Assembly: GCF_001886715.1 (NCBI RefSeq)
Contig: NZ_CP018082.1
Location: 1,736,001 to 1,800,000, forward strand
Length of the DNA stretch: 64,000 nt
Source: Nocardia mangyaensis
GTDB taxonomy: Bacteria; Actinomycetota; Actinomycetes; Mycobacteriales; Mycobacteriaceae
Direction: 5' to 3'
In this document: in pieces, positions 37,561 through 48,223 of the stretch
Numbering within the stretch: the first letter of the stretch is position 1
How the letters are laid out: each line of letters starts with the position of its first letter
The notes under the pieces: generated by a model
What the model saw: only the letters and a program-made list of their open reading frames with translations
Database searches by the model: none
Told to the model about the DNA's origin: nothing
Translations under genes and position numbers: made by a program

Positions 37561-40500
37561 ATGGTTCGGCCACCGACTGCCCGCTCCGCTGTTCCCGGCG
37601 TAGGTCGGCTCGGTTTACTGGAGCCCGCCGCCGCCGACTCCCTGCACCAGCTCGGCTGGGACAATGTCGACGGCGTGCCCGTGCTCTGGGCGCTCTCGCG
37701 CTCGCCCGATGCCGACCTCGCGCTGTCCACGCTGATCCGGCTGCGCGAATCGCTGGGAGCCGACTGGGCCGAACTCGATTCGGCGATCCGCTCGGAAACG
37801 ACCTTGCGCGGCAGGCTGTTCGGGCTGCTCGGCTCGTCGACGGCGTTCGGTGACCACCTGGTCGCCACACCGGACGCGTGGAAGATCTTGCGCGCCAAAG
37901 AGCTTCCCGGCCGGGACGCGGTGATCGCCGATCTGCTCGACGCCGTGGCGTCGGCACCGGAGACGGGGCCCGGCGCGGGACCGATGCTGTATCGCGCCAC
38001 GATCGCAGGTCCGGAGGCGATCTCGTTGCTGCGCAAGCGGTATCGCGATCAGCTGATGCTGTTGGCCGCGTTCGATCTGGCCTCCACCGTGGAGAACGAG
38101 CCGGTCCCGCCGTATCTGGTGGTGGGCAGGCAGCTGTCGGACCTGGCCGATGCCGCGCTCACCGCGGCGCTGTCGGTCGCGGTGGCGCGGGTGTGCAAGA
38201 ACGGCGAGGTGCCGGTGCGGCTCGCGGTGATCGCGATGGGCAAATGCGGTGCGCGCGAACTGAACTACGTCAGCGATGTGGACGTGGTCTTCGTCGCCGA
38301 ACCGGCCGACGCGACCGCGACCCGGCTGGCCGCGGAGATGATGAGCGTGGCGAGCTCGGCCTTCTTCGAGGTCGACGCGGCGCTACGGCCGGAGGGCAAG
38401 GCGGGCGCGCTGGTGCGGACGCTCGACTCCCATCTCGCCTACTACAAGCGCTGGGCCCGCACCTGGGAGTTCCAGGCGCTGTTGAAGAACCGGCCGATGA
38501 CCGGCGATCTCGCACTCGGCCAGCAGTACCGTGACGCGATCATGCCGATGGTGTGGACCGCCTCGGAGCGCCCCGATTTCGTCGCCGATGTGCAGGCCAT
38601 GCGCCGCCGGGTCGAGGACCTGGTCCCCGCCGACTTGCGCGAGCGCGAACTCAAACTCGGCGCGGGCAGCCTGCGCGATGTCGAATTCGCCGTCCAGCTC
38701 CTGCAATTGGTGCACGGCCGGGTCGACGAGTCACTGCACGTCACCAATACGGTCGAGGCGCTCACCGCGCTCGCCGCCGGTGGATACGTCGGTCGTGAGG
38801 ACGCCGCCAACCTCACCGCCTCCTACGAATTCCTGCGCCTGCTCGAGCATCGTCTGCAACTGCAGCGGCTCAAGCGCACCCACACCCTGCCCGCCGCCGA
38901 CGACGAGGAGGGCATGCGCTGGCTGGCGCGCGCCGCCCACATCCGGCCGGACGGGCGGCAGGACGCGGTCGGCGTGCTCGACACCGAGATCCGGCGCAAC
39001 TCGATGCGGGTGCGGCGACTGCACGGCAAGCTGTTCTACCGGCCGCTGCTCGACGCGGTCGCCCGCATCGACTCCGACGCGCTGCGCCTGAGTCCCGATG
39101 CCGCCGTCCGCCAGCTCGCCGCCCTCGGCTACGCCGCGCCGGCGAACGCGCTCGGTCACCTCAAGGCGCTCACCGGCGGGGTCTCGCGCAAGGGTCGCAT
39201 CCAGGCGCTGTTGCTGCCCACCCTGCTCGAATGGCTCGGCGACACCCCGAATCCCGATGCGGGCCTGCTCGCGTACCGGCGCGTGTCGGAGGGGCTCGAC
39301 GATCAGATCTGGTTCCTGCGCGAGCTGCGCGACGAGGGCGCCATCGCCCAGCGGCTGATGATCGTGCTCGGCTCCTCGGAGTACCTGCCCGATCTACTGA
39401 TCAACGCCCCGGAGACCATCCGCATGTACGCCGACGGGCCCGGCGGACCGCAGCTGCTCGGACCGCAGCCCGAGGAGGTCGCCCGCGGCATCCAGACCGC
39501 CGCCGCCCGCTACGACGACCCGAAACGCGCTGTCGCGGCGGCCCGTTCGCTGCGCAGGCACGAACTGGCCAGGGTCGCCTCGGCGGATCTGCTCGGCATG
39601 CTCGACGTGCCGCAGGTGTGCGCGGCGCTGTCCTCGGTGTGGGTCGCTGTGCTCGAGGCGTCGCTGAGCGGGGTCATCCGCGCCTCGGAGGCCGAGCGTG
39701 GCACGCCGGCACCCGCCGATTTCGCGGTGATCGGCATGGGCAGGCTCGGCGGCATGGAGCTGGGCTACGGCTCCGACGCCGATGTGCTGTTCGTCTGCGA
39801 ACCACGGCCCGGCGAGGACGAGACCACCGCGATGAAGTGGGCCATCGGCATCGCCGAACAGGTTCAGCGCCTGCTCGGCGCGCCGAGCGTGGATCCGCCA
39901 CTGCAGGTCGACGCGGGCCTGCGCCCCGAGGGGCGCAACGGGCCCCTGGTGCGCACGCTGGCGGCCTACCAGGCCTACTACGCGCAGTGGGCGCAGCCGT
40001 GGGAGGTGCAGGCTCTGCTGCGCGCCCATCAGGTGGCGGGCGATCAGGAGCTGGGTGTGCGGTTCCTGCACGTCATCGACCCGGTCCGGTATCCGGCCGG
40101 TGGCGTGTCCGCCGATTCCGTCCGCGAGATCCGCCGGATCAAGGCCCGCGTCGACTCCGAACGGCTCCCGCGCGGCGCCAACCCCGCCACCCACACCAAA
40201 CTGGGCCGCGGCGGCCTGGCCGACATCGAGTGGACCGTGCAGCTGCTGCAGTTGCGCCACGCCCACCAGGTCCCCGGCCTGCACAACACCTCGACCCTGC
40301 AGTCACTCGACGTCATCGAGGCCGAGGGCATCCTCGAACCGGAAGACGTTGCCCTGCTGCGCGAATCGTGGATCACCGCCACCGCTGCCCGCAACGCTCT
40401 CGTACTGGTCCGCGGCAAGCCCTCCGACCAGCTCCCCGGCCCCGGCCGCCTCCTGTCCGCCGTCGCTCGCGTCGCGGGCTGGCCCACCGACGACGGCAGC

Positions 40501-40572
40501 GAGTTCCTCGACAACTACATGCGCATCACTCGCCGCGCCAAGGCAGTCGTCGAGCGCGTGTTCGGCGGCTAG
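37561..40572 (+). CDS. glnE: Bifunctional glutamine synthetase adenylyltransferase/deadenylylase
   Basis: A 1003-residue regulator that adds AMP to, or removes it from, glutamine synthetase in response to nitrogen status. Two nucleotidyltransferase domains are visible: [19 protein letters not shown] in the N-terminal (deadenylylase) half and [20 protein letters not shown] in the C-terminal (adenylyltransferase) half, each with the G-G/S-D-x-D metal motif, followed by GlnD-type helical regions with [13 protein letters not shown] and [13 protein letters not shown]. Length is normal. ATG 37561. The stop overlaps the convergent deaminase gene. Confidence 0.96.
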   Translation: MVRPPTARSAVPGVGRLGLLEPAAADSLHQLGWDNVDGVPVLWALSRSPDADLALSTLIRLRESLGADWAELDSAIRSETTLRGRLFGLLGSSTAFGDHLVATPDAWKILRAKELPGRDAVIADLLDAVASAPETGPGAGPMLYRATIAGPEAISLLRKRYRDQLMLLAAFDLASTVENEPVPPYLVVGRQLSDLADAALTAALSVAVARVCKNGEVPVRLAVIAMGKCGARELNYVSDVDVVFVAEPADATATRLAAEMMSVASSAFFEVDAALRPEGKAGALVRTLDSHLAYYKRWARTWEFQALLKNRPMTGDLALGQQYRDAIMPMVWTASERPDFVADVQAMRRRVEDLVPADLRERELKLGAGSLRDVEFAVQLLQLVHGRVDESLHVTNTVEALTALAAGGYVGREDAANLTASYEFLRLLEHRLQLQRLKRTHTLPAADDEEGMRWLARAAHIRPDGRQDAVGVLDTEIRRNSMRVRRLHGKLFYRPLLDAVARIDSDALRLSPDAAVRQLAALGYAAPANALGHLKALTGGVSRKGRIQALLLPTLLEWLGDTPNPDAGLLAYRRVSEGLDDQIWFLRELRDEGAIAQRLMIVLGSSEYLPDLLINAPETIRMYADGPGGPQLLGPQPEEVARGIQTAAARYDDPKRAVAAARSLRRHELARVASADLLGMLDVPQVCAALSSVWVAVLEASLSGVIRASEAERGTPAPADFAVIGMGRLGGMELGYGSDADVLFVCEPRPGEDETTAMKWAIGIAEQVQRLLGAPSVDPPLQVDAGLRPEGRNGPLVRTLAAYQAYYAQWAQPWEVQALLRAHQVAGDQELGVRFLHVIDPVRYPAGGVSADSVREIRRIKARVDSERLPRGANPATHTKLGRGGLADIEWTVQLLQLRHAHQVPGLHNTSTLQSLDVIEAEGILEPEDVALLRESWITATAARNALVLVRGKPSDQLPGPGRLLSAVARVAGWPTDDGSEFLDNYMRITRRAKAVVERVFGG

Positions 40573-41864
40573 GAGCCGGTTCGCGCCGGTGCTCGGCGGG
40601 AGCCCGGCACGAGCGGTGCGGTCGACCGTTCGGTCCGGCTGACCGACACGAGCTTGCCGCGGCGCAGCACGATGCGGTCGGCCGGTGCGTCGGCCATCGC
40701 CTCGTCGAGGTTCGCCGCGCGAATCGCCAGCAGGTCGGCGCGGGCACCGACCTCGACACCGGCGGCCGGCAGACCCATGACATCGCGGGCACCGGTGCTC
40801 ACCGCGTGATAAGCTTCTGTCGGGGTCAGATGCGCGGCCGTCACCAGCAGCATCGCTGTCTCCATCGCGTCGCTGCGCCCCATCGGGTTGTACGGATCGC
40901 GCACATTGTCGGCACCCGCGGCCAACCGGACCCCGGCGTCGAGCAGCGCGCGGACCGCGGTGATCCCGCGCGGGGTGGCGGCGGGGCGGTCGCGGCCCTG
41001 CAGATAGAGATTGGTGATGGGCAAGGCGACGATGCCGATGTTCGCGGCCCGCACCGAGGCGATGACCCGGGCGAGGGATTCGGGCTCGAGCATGCCCAGG
41101 CTGACGCAGTGCCCGGCCGTCACCGGCAGCGCTCTCGGCCAGTCGCGCACCGTGTTCGCCAGTTCCTCGAGCGTGAGCATGGTGGGATCGAGCCGCTCGT
41201 CGGTGTGCAGGTCGGCACCGATTCCGCGGGCGTGGGCCACCGCGAGCAGCCGCGCGAGGTTCCCACTGGGGTCCGGTGTCTGGTGCGGATGACCGCCGAC
41301 GAAGTCGACGCCGAGATCGATGGCTTGGTGCAGGACGTCGTCGCCGACGACGTACGGTGTCAGCGCGACGAGCTGGATGTCGATCAGCTCGGCGAGCTCC
41401 TCGCGCACCGCGACCAGCGCGCGAACCCCGCGCAGCGGGTCGTCGCCGCGCAGCAGGTTGACGTGGGAGCGCACGGCCGTGGTCCCGTTGGCAAGCAGGC
41501 GCAACGCCGCCCGGTGGGCCCGCTCGGCGATGTTGTCGACGGTCAGATGCGGGGTGTGGTCGTCCCAGGCGCGGATCGCCGCGTCGAGATCGCCGGGAGG
41601 AGAACGGATCTCGTCGTAGGTCAGTGCCTTGTCGAGGTGGGCGTGTGGTTCGGCCGGGGCGGTGAGCAGCAGGTGGCCGGTCAGGTCGAGGTCGCGGTCG
41701 TCGTACGGGGCCGCGGTCGCGGGCGTCACTGCGCTGATCACGCCGTCGGCGAGGTCTACGTCGACGAGGCGCCCGTCGGGCAGCCGCGCGTTGCGCAGGG
41801 CCGGGACCGCGAGACCATCGGCCCGGCGCAGGGCACCGGACCGGGTCGGTGGAGTGTCGGGCAA
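40569..41864 (-). CDS. Cytosine-deaminase-like amidohydrolase (CodA family)
   Basis: A 431-residue metal-dependent amidohydrolase of the CodA branch. Metal ligands: [14 protein letters not shown] in [15 protein letters not shown] in [10 protein letters not shown], and Asp in [14 protein letters not shown]. Members deaminate or hydrolyse ring C-N bonds of cytosine, creatinine or triazine derivatives, so the substrate cannot be named. Last gene of the ten-gene operon, 18 bp after the acetamidase. Its stop overlaps the glnE stop by four bases on the other strand. Confidence 0.85.
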   Translation of the reverse strand: MPDTPPTRSGALRRADGLAVPALRNARLPDGRLVDVDLADGVISAVTPATAAPYDDRDLDLTGHLLLTAPAEPHAHLDKALTYDEIRSPPGDLDAAIRAWDDHTPHLTVDNIAERAHRAALRLLANGTTAVRSHVNLLRGDDPLRGVRALVAVREELAELIDIQLVALTPYVVGDDVLHQAIDLGVDFVGGHPHQTPDPSGNLARLLAVAHARGIGADLHTDERLDPTMLTLEELANTVRDWPRALPVTAGHCVSLGMLEPESLARVIASVRAANIGIVALPITNLYLQGRDRPAATPRGITAVRALLDAGVRLAAGADNVRDPYNPMGRSDAMETAMLLVTAAHLTPTEAYHAVSTGARDVMGLPAAGVEVGARADLLAIRAANLDEAMADAPADRIVLRRGKLVSVSRTERSTAPLVPGSRRAPARTGS

Positions 41865-41882
41865 GAGGGGCTCCCCGGTGGG

Positions 41883-42950
41883 CTAGTGGGCGAAGTCGCG
41901 TTTCCTGATCGAGCAGTGCACGCCCTTGACCAGGTCGACGACCTGGGTCACCGCGAAATCGCCTGCGGCACTGAGATACAGATACGCGTCGGTGGGTGTC
42001 ATGCCGGTGTGGGAGGAGAGGAATTCGACGGCGAGGCGGGCACAGTGCCGCATGGCGACGTCGAGGTCGGCGTCCATGCCGAGCACTACCCAGTGCTCGT
42101 CGGTCTCGACGAAGGGAAACGAAGCATGCTGGGGCAGGCCGGAATGCACGATGGTGAGCCGGGCGGTCGCGCGCAGTGACCCTTCGAGCGCGGTGAGCGC
42201 GATCTCGCCGTTGCCCTGGGCGAAATGGGGGTCGCCGAGATAGAAGCCCGCACCCTCGACCTGCACCGGCAAGAACAGTGCGGATCCGGCGACGATCTCG
42301 CGGATGTCGATGTTCCCGCCGAACGCGCCGGGCGGAATCGTGCTCCGTGCGGCACTGCCCTCGGGGGTCACCCCGCACAGGCCCAGGAACGGCGCCAGTT
42401 CGATCCGCGCGCGACGGGTGTCGTAGCCGAACACCGCCGATGTCCCTGGCTCGTCCAACGAACAGAACTTGCTCACCACCGGTACCGCGGCACCGTCGGC
42501 GCTGTGCGGTAACAGCTCCGGTAGCGCACCACGCCCGTGGCGACTCGAGATGATGCCGTAGGGCACTCGGGGTGTGAGGTCGAGGAAGTCGACGCGCAGC
42601 CAGTCACCCGCTCGTGCCCCGCGGACCCGGACCGGGCCCAGCACGATGTGCGGCCCCGGCGGCGCGGGCGTCCGGTGCAGATCCGAGGCCGCCAGCTCGA
42701 CGGCCTCCGGCAGGACCTGAGCCCTGCCGACTCCGTACTGCCCGAAATAGGCGATGGGGTCTCGTCCCTGGTCCTCCATCAGCCCTTCCTGGGAGACGGT
42801 GTCGAAGGTGACGGTGTCGCCGCTGTCGACGGTGAGCACGGCAGGGGTGTCCGGCGTCGGCAACGTCCCCCAGCTGACGGTGTCGGGTGTGCACCACAGA
42901 TAGTGGTCCGCCGTGCCCGGATCGACGCCCGCCGTGAGGATTTCGCTCAT
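41883..42950 (-). CDS. Acetamidase/formamidase family protein
   Basis: A 355-residue protein of the FmdA/AmdA family, which hydrolyses short amides to ammonia and the acid. Seen: HYLWCTPDTVSWG near the N-terminus, GPVRVRGARAGDWLRVDFLD, the FGGNIDIREIVAGSALFLPV core and the GDPHFAQGNGEIALTALEG motif typical of the family. ATG 42948-42950 overlaps the upstream gene by four bases. In this operon it would release ammonia late in a degradation route. Confidence 0.92.
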   Translation of the reverse strand: MSEILTAGVDPGTADHYLWCTPDTVSWGTLPTPDTPAVLTVDSGDTVTFDTVSQEGLMEDQGRDPIAYFGQYGVGRAQVLPEAVELAASDLHRTPAPPGPHIVLGPVRVRGARAGDWLRVDFLDLTPRVPYGIISSRHGRGALPELLPHSADGAAVPVVSKFCSLDEPGTSAVFGYDTRRARIELAPFLGLCGVTPEGSAARSTIPPGAFGGNIDIREIVAGSALFLPVQVEGAGFYLGDPHFAQGNGEIALTALEGSLRATARLTIVHSGLPQHASFPFVETDEHWVVLGMDADLDVAMRHCARLAVEFLSSHTGMTPTDAYLYLSAAGDFAVTQVVDLVKGVHCSIRKRDFAH

Positions 42951-43348
42951 GTGCGGTCGGCGGTCGTGGCGCGGTGCTCGTGCCAGCCGCCGGTCGCGGT
43001 GATCTCTCGGACCGCATCGTCTTCGACCGGGAGGCGCCTGCACACCATACTCAGCGACCCGCGCCCGTCCTCGAGCTCGATCACCGACAGTTCCAGTTCG
43101 GTGGGCTCACGCGGGAGCAGTCGCTCACGCAGCTCCCGGTAGGAGACCTCGTAGATTTCTCCCGGCACGCACCAGCCGCCTTCGGCAACCGGCGCGAGAC
43201 CGGGGAACGAGTTGTCGAAGTCGAAGAACCGGTACACCGGAGCGGTGCGCACCCGGCCGAGGAAGCGGGCCGAGGCGAGCGCGTCGTGCAATGCCCCGCC
43301 CCGCATGGCCTGGCCGTTGACGAACATCCGGACGGTGTCGTCGGACAT
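42947..43348 (-). CDS. Allophanate-hydrolase-C-like (GGCT-fold) protein
   Basis: A 133-residue protein resembling the C-terminal domain of allophanate hydrolase, a gamma-glutamylcyclotransferase-type fold: GALHDALASARFLGRVRTAP, FFDFDNSFPGLAP and VPGEIYEVSYREL are the recognisable blocks. As a stand-alone protein it is unusual; the fused domain of AtzF decarboxylates an N-carboxy-carbamate product. Its stop overlaps the acetamidase start (ATGA), suggesting the two act together. ATG 43346-43348. Confidence 0.7.
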   Translation of the reverse strand: MSDDTVRMFVNGQAMRGGALHDALASARFLGRVRTAPVYRFFDFDNSFPGLAPVAEGGWCVPGEIYEVSYRELRERLLPREPTELELSVIELEDGRGSLSMVCRRLPVEDDAVREITATGGWHEHRATTADRT

Positions 43349-43363
43349 GGTGGAACTCCTCTG

Positions 43364-44014
43364 CTACAGGGTGGTGTTGCCCGGACCGCGCAGCGCGTGG
43401 ATCCGCGCCGCGGTGATGGCGCGCTCGACATCACCGCTGGATAGATCGTCGAGCAGCGTGCGGTGCTGGGAGATGGGCTCGTGGCCCGGCTGCTGGACGT
43501 AGTCGTCGGTCGGGTACAGGAAGGCTTGCCGTTCCAGGAACGATGAGGTGATCGGCGTGAACGCGGCGCGATTGACGGCCATGTGGAAGGCCAGATGGGC
43601 CATCGAGTACTGGGCGCTGCCGACGCCGTGCTCGCGCAGCGCCGTCTCGAGCGGGACGAGCTCGGCGTAGAGCGAATCCCAGTCGACGGTGTCGGCCTTG
43701 GCGCTGATCATCCGCGCGGCGACCTGGTCGAACGCCACCCGTAGCTCGTGCAGTTCGGCCCGCGCGTCGGCGTCGACCGCCACGACAACCAGCTGCCCGC
43801 GGCGCACCCGCTCCACGAGCCCCTCACTGGTCAAGCGCTGCAACGCTTCCCGGATGGGGGTGCGACTGACCTGGAGCTCGTCGGCGATCTGTTCCTCGGT
43901 CAGCCGGATGCCGCCCGCGTACTCGCCCGTCGTGATCTGCTGACGCAGATAGCGATACACGCGTTCGCGCAGGCTGGTCGGCTCGTTGCTGCGGGTGGTG
44001 TCGAAGGTGGTCAT
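43364..44014 (-). CDS. GntR-family regulator, FCD type
   Basis: A 216-residue regulator. The winged helix reads LTEEQIADELQVSRTPIREA with a preceding VYRYLRQQITTGEY, and the C-terminal helical part with LHELRVAFDQVAARM, AHLAFHMAVNRA and QHRTLLDDLSSGD is the FCD ligand domain (metal-binding Asp/His set). Embedded in the operon it probably controls, overlapping the AroE-like gene by four bases. The palindrome and repeats at 49810-49840 are the best operator candidates. Confidence 0.9.
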   Translation of the reverse strand: MTTFDTTRSNEPTSLRERVYRYLRQQITTGEYAGGIRLTEEQIADELQVSRTPIREALQRLTSEGLVERVRRGQLVVVAVDADARAELHELRVAFDQVAARMISAKADTVDWDSLYAELVPLETALREHGVGSAQYSMAHLAFHMAVNRAAFTPITSSFLERQAFLYPTDDYVQQPGHEPISQHRTLLDDLSSGDVERAITAARIHALRGPGNTTL

Positions 44015-44892
44015 CGCGGCCTCGTCGCCAGCAGGGCGGCCCGGCACGCGTTGGTCGCGCGCTGCATGAACGTCCCCGACATCACGTTCATGCCCGCCCG
44101 CAGCGCGCTGGTCTGCAGCGCCGAAACCCGGTTGTTCAGATCGAAGTAGCTGTTGCCCGGGGCGGTGAGCGCGGCGAACTCGAAGGCGAAGGGCTGCTCC
44201 TCCGAGGCGTCGGTCTCGCCCCAAGTGGTCGTGTTGACCAGCAGCGTCGGTGCCTTCTCGGCGAACAGCGCGCCGAGTTCGCCGGGTGCGACGGTCTCGG
44301 CGTCGCAGCGGTCCGCCCATGCCCGCAGCGCGTCGGTGTTGCGCGCGCTGCCGATCAAGCGGGTCTTCGGCCAGGCGCGGCGGACCGCGAGGGCCACCGA
44401 GTTCGACGAGCCGCCCGAGCCGAGAATCACGACCGAGGCGGGTGATTGCCCGCCGAGCAACGTTTCCATCGCCGCCTGCGCGGCCCAGCTGTTGGTGTTC
44501 ACCCCGACCGTTCCGCCGTCACCGCGTACGACGGTGTCGACCACACCGGTCTGTGCGGCGGAAGGGGTGAGCGCGGCCAGCCTGCTCGCCACGTCCTGTT
44601 TCCACGGGCTCAGCACCAGCGCCAGGTTCCAGGATTCATCGGCGGTCAGCCCGGCCGGATCCGCGAACGGAACCGTCCGGTCAACCGGAACCTCGTACCG
44701 GGCCAGCGCATCGAGCAGCAGGGCGCCCTGGAGCGCGTGCGGCGCGGTCGTGCCGATGCCGGCCACGACCGCGGGCACGGTGTTTCGGGCGCGCGCCCGC
44801 GTGGCGGGCAGTTCGGCGAGGCAGTGCGCCACCGCGTTGCCGATCGTGGCAGCGCCGTCCTCGCCGAGCAGGCTTGTCTGATGGTCGCTCAC
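44011..44892 (-). CDS. Shikimate-dehydrogenase-like protein
   Basis: A 293-residue AroE-type protein. ALVLSPWKQDVASRLAALTP carries the catalytic Lys, AQTGVVDTVVRGDGGTVGVN the NTVV block, and VVILGSGGSSNSVALAVRR the Rossmann loop. The catalytic Asp of the family's NTDG is replaced: the sequence reads NTNS. So it is probably not a shikimate dehydrogenase but a relative with another substrate. GTG 44890-44892 has GAGGGAG four bases upstream. Lies between the dihydroorotase-like gene and gntR. Confidence 0.75.
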   Translation of the reverse strand: MSDHQTSLLGEDGAATIGNAVAHCLAELPATRARARNTVPAVVAGIGTTAPHALQGALLLDALARYEVPVDRTVPFADPAGLTADESWNLALVLSPWKQDVASRLAALTPSAAQTGVVDTVVRGDGGTVGVNTNSWAAQAAMETLLGGQSPASVVILGSGGSSNSVALAVRRAWPKTRLIGSARNTDALRAWADRCDAETVAPGELGALFAEKAPTLLVNTTTWGETDASEEQPFAFEFAALTAPGNSYFDLNNRVSALQTSALRAGMNVMSGTFMQRATNACRAALLATRPR

Positions 44893-44929
44893 GCGTCTCC
44901 CTCGGTCCTGTGTGCGGAATGTCGTGCGG

Positions 44930-46303
44930 TCACTGTGCGATGACGTGCGGGGCCCGGACGGGCACGACCTGGCGCCCGGCCGGGGCGCCGATGACATCAC
45001 CCTTTTCGAAGATCAATTGTCCGCGCAGATAGGTGGCGAGCACCGCACCCTCGAGCGGCCATCCGTGATACGGGCTGACGTTGTGCTTCGAATGCAGGGT
45101 CGCCGCGTCGAGCACGGACGCAGCGGTCGGGTCGACCAGTACGAAATCGGCGTCGAACCCGGCGGCGATCCGGCCCTTGTCCGCCATCTTCCACCGCCGC
45201 GCGGGCTGATACGAGCACAACCGGACGATGTCCTCGACGGTGAGCTTGCCCGCGGCGGCCGCGGTGAGCAGCAACGGCAGCATCGTCTCGACCCCGATGA
45301 ATCCGCCGTAGGCTTTCCAGACGTCCTGCTCGGCCTGCTCGGCGGCGGTGTGCGGCGCGTGGTCGGTGGCGATGATGTCGACGTCACCGCGGGCGATACC
45401 GGCCCAGAGCGCCTCGACGTCGCCGGCAGGCCGGATCGGCGGGTTGAGCTTGATCAGGTTGCCGTGCGTGGCATACGCCTCGTCGTCGAGGAACAGGTGC
45501 GCGACCAGCGTCTCGATGGTGACCTGATGGCCCTGGGCGCGCAGATCGAGCACGCGCTGCAGACCGACCGCCGTGGACAGGTGGTGGATGTGCAGCTTCG
45601 TGCCCGCCTCGGTCGCCATGGTGACGATCCGGGTGACAGCCTCGACCTCCACGAACGCGGGCCTGCCCTCCAGATGGGCGCGCGGATCCTTGCGCCCGGA
45701 GGCGCGCAGCCGGTCACCGAACATCCGCAGCAGGTGGTCGTTCTCGGCGTGCACGCCGACGACGAGGTCGGCGGCGGCGGCCGCTTCGAGCCCGCGGAAA
45801 ATGGCCGCGTCGTTCGGGCAGCGGTTGTCCCCGGTGGTCTGGCCCATGAACAGCTTGAATCCCATGGCACCGAGCTCGGCCATGCCCGCGATCTCGGCGT
45901 CGTTGTCGTGATCGAGCATGCCGTAGAGCCCGAAATCGACATAGGCCTTGTCGCGCACCAGATCCAGCTTCTGGCGGAAGCGCTCGGCGGTGGCCACGGG
46001 CGGCTTGGTGTTGGGCATGTCGACCACGGTCGTCACCCCGCCCGCGGCGGCCGCACGGGTGCCGCTGGCGAAGTCCTCCTTCTCGGTCATCCCCGGCTCG
46101 CGCAGGTGGACGTGCATGTCGACCAGACCGGGCAGCAGGAGCAGGCCGGTGGCGTCGACGGTGCGCACGCCGTCGGTGGCGAGCTGTTCGCCGACCGCTG
46201 CGATGCGGCCGTCGCGGACGGCGATGTCCTGTTGGCGTCGATCGTCGTGCGAGACGACGGTCGCACCGGTGACGACGAAGTCGAATGGTGCGGGTGTGGA
46301 CAC
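44930..46303 (-). CDS. Dihydroorotase/hydantoinase-like cyclic amidohydrolase
   Basis: A 457-residue amidohydrolase. Metal ligands: HVHLREPG (HxH), Lys in MGFKLFMG (carboxylated lysine), His in VGVHAEND and LHIHHLS, Asp in IATDHAPH; MPNTKPP is the dihydroorotase/allantoinase hallmark. It opens a cyclic imide or ureide ring (dihydroorotate, allantoin, hydantoin or dihydropyrimidine type). Its location in a transport/catabolic operon rather than a pyr cluster argues against a pyrimidine-synthesis role. ATG 46301-46303. Confidence 0.88.
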   Translation of the reverse strand: MSTPAPFDFVVTGATVVSHDDRRQQDIAVRDGRIAAVGEQLATDGVRTVDATGLLLLPGLVDMHVHLREPGMTEKEDFASGTRAAAAGGVTTVVDMPNTKPPVATAERFRQKLDLVRDKAYVDFGLYGMLDHDNDAEIAGMAELGAMGFKLFMGQTTGDNRCPNDAAIFRGLEAAAAADLVVGVHAENDHLLRMFGDRLRASGRKDPRAHLEGRPAFVEVEAVTRIVTMATEAGTKLHIHHLSTAVGLQRVLDLRAQGHQVTIETLVAHLFLDDEAYATHGNLIKLNPPIRPAGDVEALWAGIARGDVDIIATDHAPHTAAEQAEQDVWKAYGGFIGVETMLPLLLTAAAAGKLTVEDIVRLCSYQPARRWKMADKGRIAAGFDADFVLVDPTAASVLDAATLHSKHNVSPYHGWPLEGAVLATYLRGQLIFEKGDVIGAPAGRQVVPVRAPHVIAQ

Positions 46304-46333
46304 GAGTTGTCCTTTCGGTGATGGGGGAGCGGG

Positions 46334-47389
46334 TCAGGCCAGCGTGAGGTCGGGGTTGTCCTGATACACCTCGCGGATCGGTCCCAGCTCGAACAGGTCG
46401 GTGACCGACAGATCGAGCCCGCCCGCGGCGATCGAGCGGATGTTCGCCTCGGCGGCCTCATCGGAGATGGCGAGGATCTGCTGATTGGGCCGGCCGCTGC
46501 GGATGAGCTCGTTGCCCGCCAGACAGCACTGAAAGGTGCTCTGGGGATTGAGATTCAGGGTCCGGCCGTACTCGGTGACGGTGAGATCGGTGGCGCGCTG
46601 TGGGTCGGCGAGCACGTCGGTCCAGCCGCGGACCTCGGCCTTGAGGAAGGCCTTCAACTTGTCGCGGTGGTTGTCGATGTTGTCCTGGGTGGTGATGTAG
46701 ACCTGACCGACCAGGGGGAAACCGACATCGGCGAGCAGCATCGTCCTGATGTCGAATCCCTTGGCGCGCAGGTCGACCACCTGGCTGTTGATGAAGCCGA
46801 GGTAGCCGTCGATCTCACCGGCGGTCATCCCGATGGGGTCGCCCTGGACCGGCACCGTCTTGATCCGCGAGTTGTCCAGGCCGAGCGCGGCGATGAAGTT
46901 GCGCCACACCGGCTCACTGGAGGACGCGCAGCCGATGGTCTTGCCGTACAGGTCTTCCGGCGTGCTGATCGGGTTCGCGCCCATCGACATCACACAGCCC
47001 GCGTAGCGTTGATAGACCGCGCCGACGATCTTCAACGGGGCACCCTCGGCGACCGCGGAGCCGACGATCGGTACCTGCGAGACACCGGCGAATGTCCGGG
47101 ACAGGACGTCGGATTCGATGGGCGGCGCGGTCGGCCCACCGGCGACGAGGTCGGCACCGCTGAAGCCTTCCTGCGTGTAGTAGCCGTTCTTGTCGGCGAG
47201 ATAGCTGCCCGCGAACTGCGTGTTCTTGATCCAGGCCAGCCGCTGGGACGCGATGCCGAGACCTCCCGCCGGGGCGGACTCGGTCCCGCTGGACACACAG
47301 GCGGACAGCAGGGTCGGCGCGGCGACGGCGAAACCGCCGACGACGAGGCCGCGGGTGAGGAACTTGCGACGGTCGTAGTGAGGGGACAT
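46334..47389 (-). CDS. ABC importer substrate-binding lipoprotein, NMT1/THI5-like
   Basis: A 351-residue exported binding protein. The N-terminus has a twin-arginine motif (DRRKFLTRG) and a lipobox LLSAC, so it is probably a Tat-exported lipoprotein. The mature part (WIKNTQFAGSYLADKNGYYT, DLVAGGPTAPP) is typical of the NMT1/THI5-like group that binds thiamine-pyrimidine precursors, sulfonates or aromatic N-compounds. Ligand unknown. First non-membrane gene after the two permeases. Confidence 0.88.
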   Translation of the reverse strand: MSPHYDRRKFLTRGLVVGGFAVAAPTLLSACVSSGTESAPAGGLGIASQRLAWIKNTQFAGSYLADKNGYYTQEGFSGADLVAGGPTAPPIESDVLSRTFAGVSQVPIVGSAVAEGAPLKIVGAVYQRYAGCVMSMGANPISTPEDLYGKTIGCASSSEPVWRNFIAALGLDNSRIKTVPVQGDPIGMTAGEIDGYLGFINSQVVDLRAKGFDIRTMLLADVGFPLVGQVYITTQDNIDNHRDKLKAFLKAEVRGWTDVLADPQRATDLTVTEYGRTLNLNPQSTFQCCLAGNELIRSGRPNQQILAISDEAAEANIRSIAAGGLDLSVTDLFELGPIREVYQDNPDLTLA

Positions 47390-47428
47390 GGTGCTCCGAT
47401 GGTCGAGAAGGGGACGGGGTGGGCGCGG

Positions 47429-48223
47429 TCAGCGAGCCGCGCGCAGACGGGATCCGACGGCGTCTTCGGCGACGGAGACGAGCTGGTAGACAACGACGCA
47501 GACGACGGTCAGCACGACGACCGAGGACCACAGGCGGGCGAACTGGAATTCGTTGGCGTCCCTGAGCATCTGGCCGCCCAGTCCCTCGCCGGTCGCCAGC
47601 CATTCGGCCAGCAGCGCGCCGACGACCGAGGTGGTCACCGCGACCTTGGCCGCCGTGAACCAGGTCGGAATCGCGTGTGGCAGGGACACTTTGAAGAAGG
47701 CCGCCGCTCGTGATCCGCCGAAGGCGGTGACCATGTCCAGATCGGTGCGCGGGGTCGAGCGGATGCCGTGCAGCATGGTCAGCAGGGCGGGGACCACCAC
47801 GATCGCGGCCCCGACGACTGCGGTGCCGAGCGCGCCGCGACCGAAGATCAACACCAGGATCGGGCCGACGGTCACCATCGGCACGGCGTGCATCGCGGTC
47901 ACGGCCGGGACGAACATCGACTCGACGGTGCGGGAGAAGTAGAACACCAGCGAGATCACCGCGGCCAGGGACAGCCCGAGGACGAATCCGTAGGAGGCGT
48001 CGATCAGGGTCCGTACGAGGTTCGCCGTGATCGCCGAACGATTCGCGGCCGCTTCGGCTTCGGTGAACAGGTAGTTCCACACATCAGCCGGTGTCTTGGC
48101 GACGAAGGGGCTCACGTCCACGAGCCGCAGGAACAGCGTCCACACCGCCACGATGGCGACCGCCGTTCCGGCGAAAGTGACGATCGTGCGAGTGAGACTG
48201 CGTGCCAACGTATTCCAGGTCAT
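47429..48223 (-). CDS. ABC importer permease 1
   Basis: A 264-residue membrane protein with about six hydrophobic segments (IVTFAGTAVAIVAVWTLFL, ASYGFVLGLSLAAVISLVFY, and others) and the inner-membrane coupling motif region VTAFGGSRAAAFFKVSLPHA, the EAA-like loop that contacts the ATPase. SsuC/TauC-like permease. ATG 48221-48223 overlaps permease 2 by four bases. Confidence 0.9.
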   Translation of the reverse strand: MTWNTLARSLTRTIVTFAGTAVAIVAVWTLFLRLVDVSPFVAKTPADVWNYLFTEAEAAANRSAITANLVRTLIDASYGFVLGLSLAAVISLVFYFSRTVESMFVPAVTAMHAVPMVTVGPILVLIFGRGALGTAVVGAAIVVVPALLTMLHGIRSTPRTDLDMVTAFGGSRAAAFFKVSLPHAIPTWFTAAKVAVTTSVVGALLAEWLATGEGLGGQMLRDANEFQFARLWSSVVVLTVVCVVVYQLVSVAEDAVGSRLRAAR

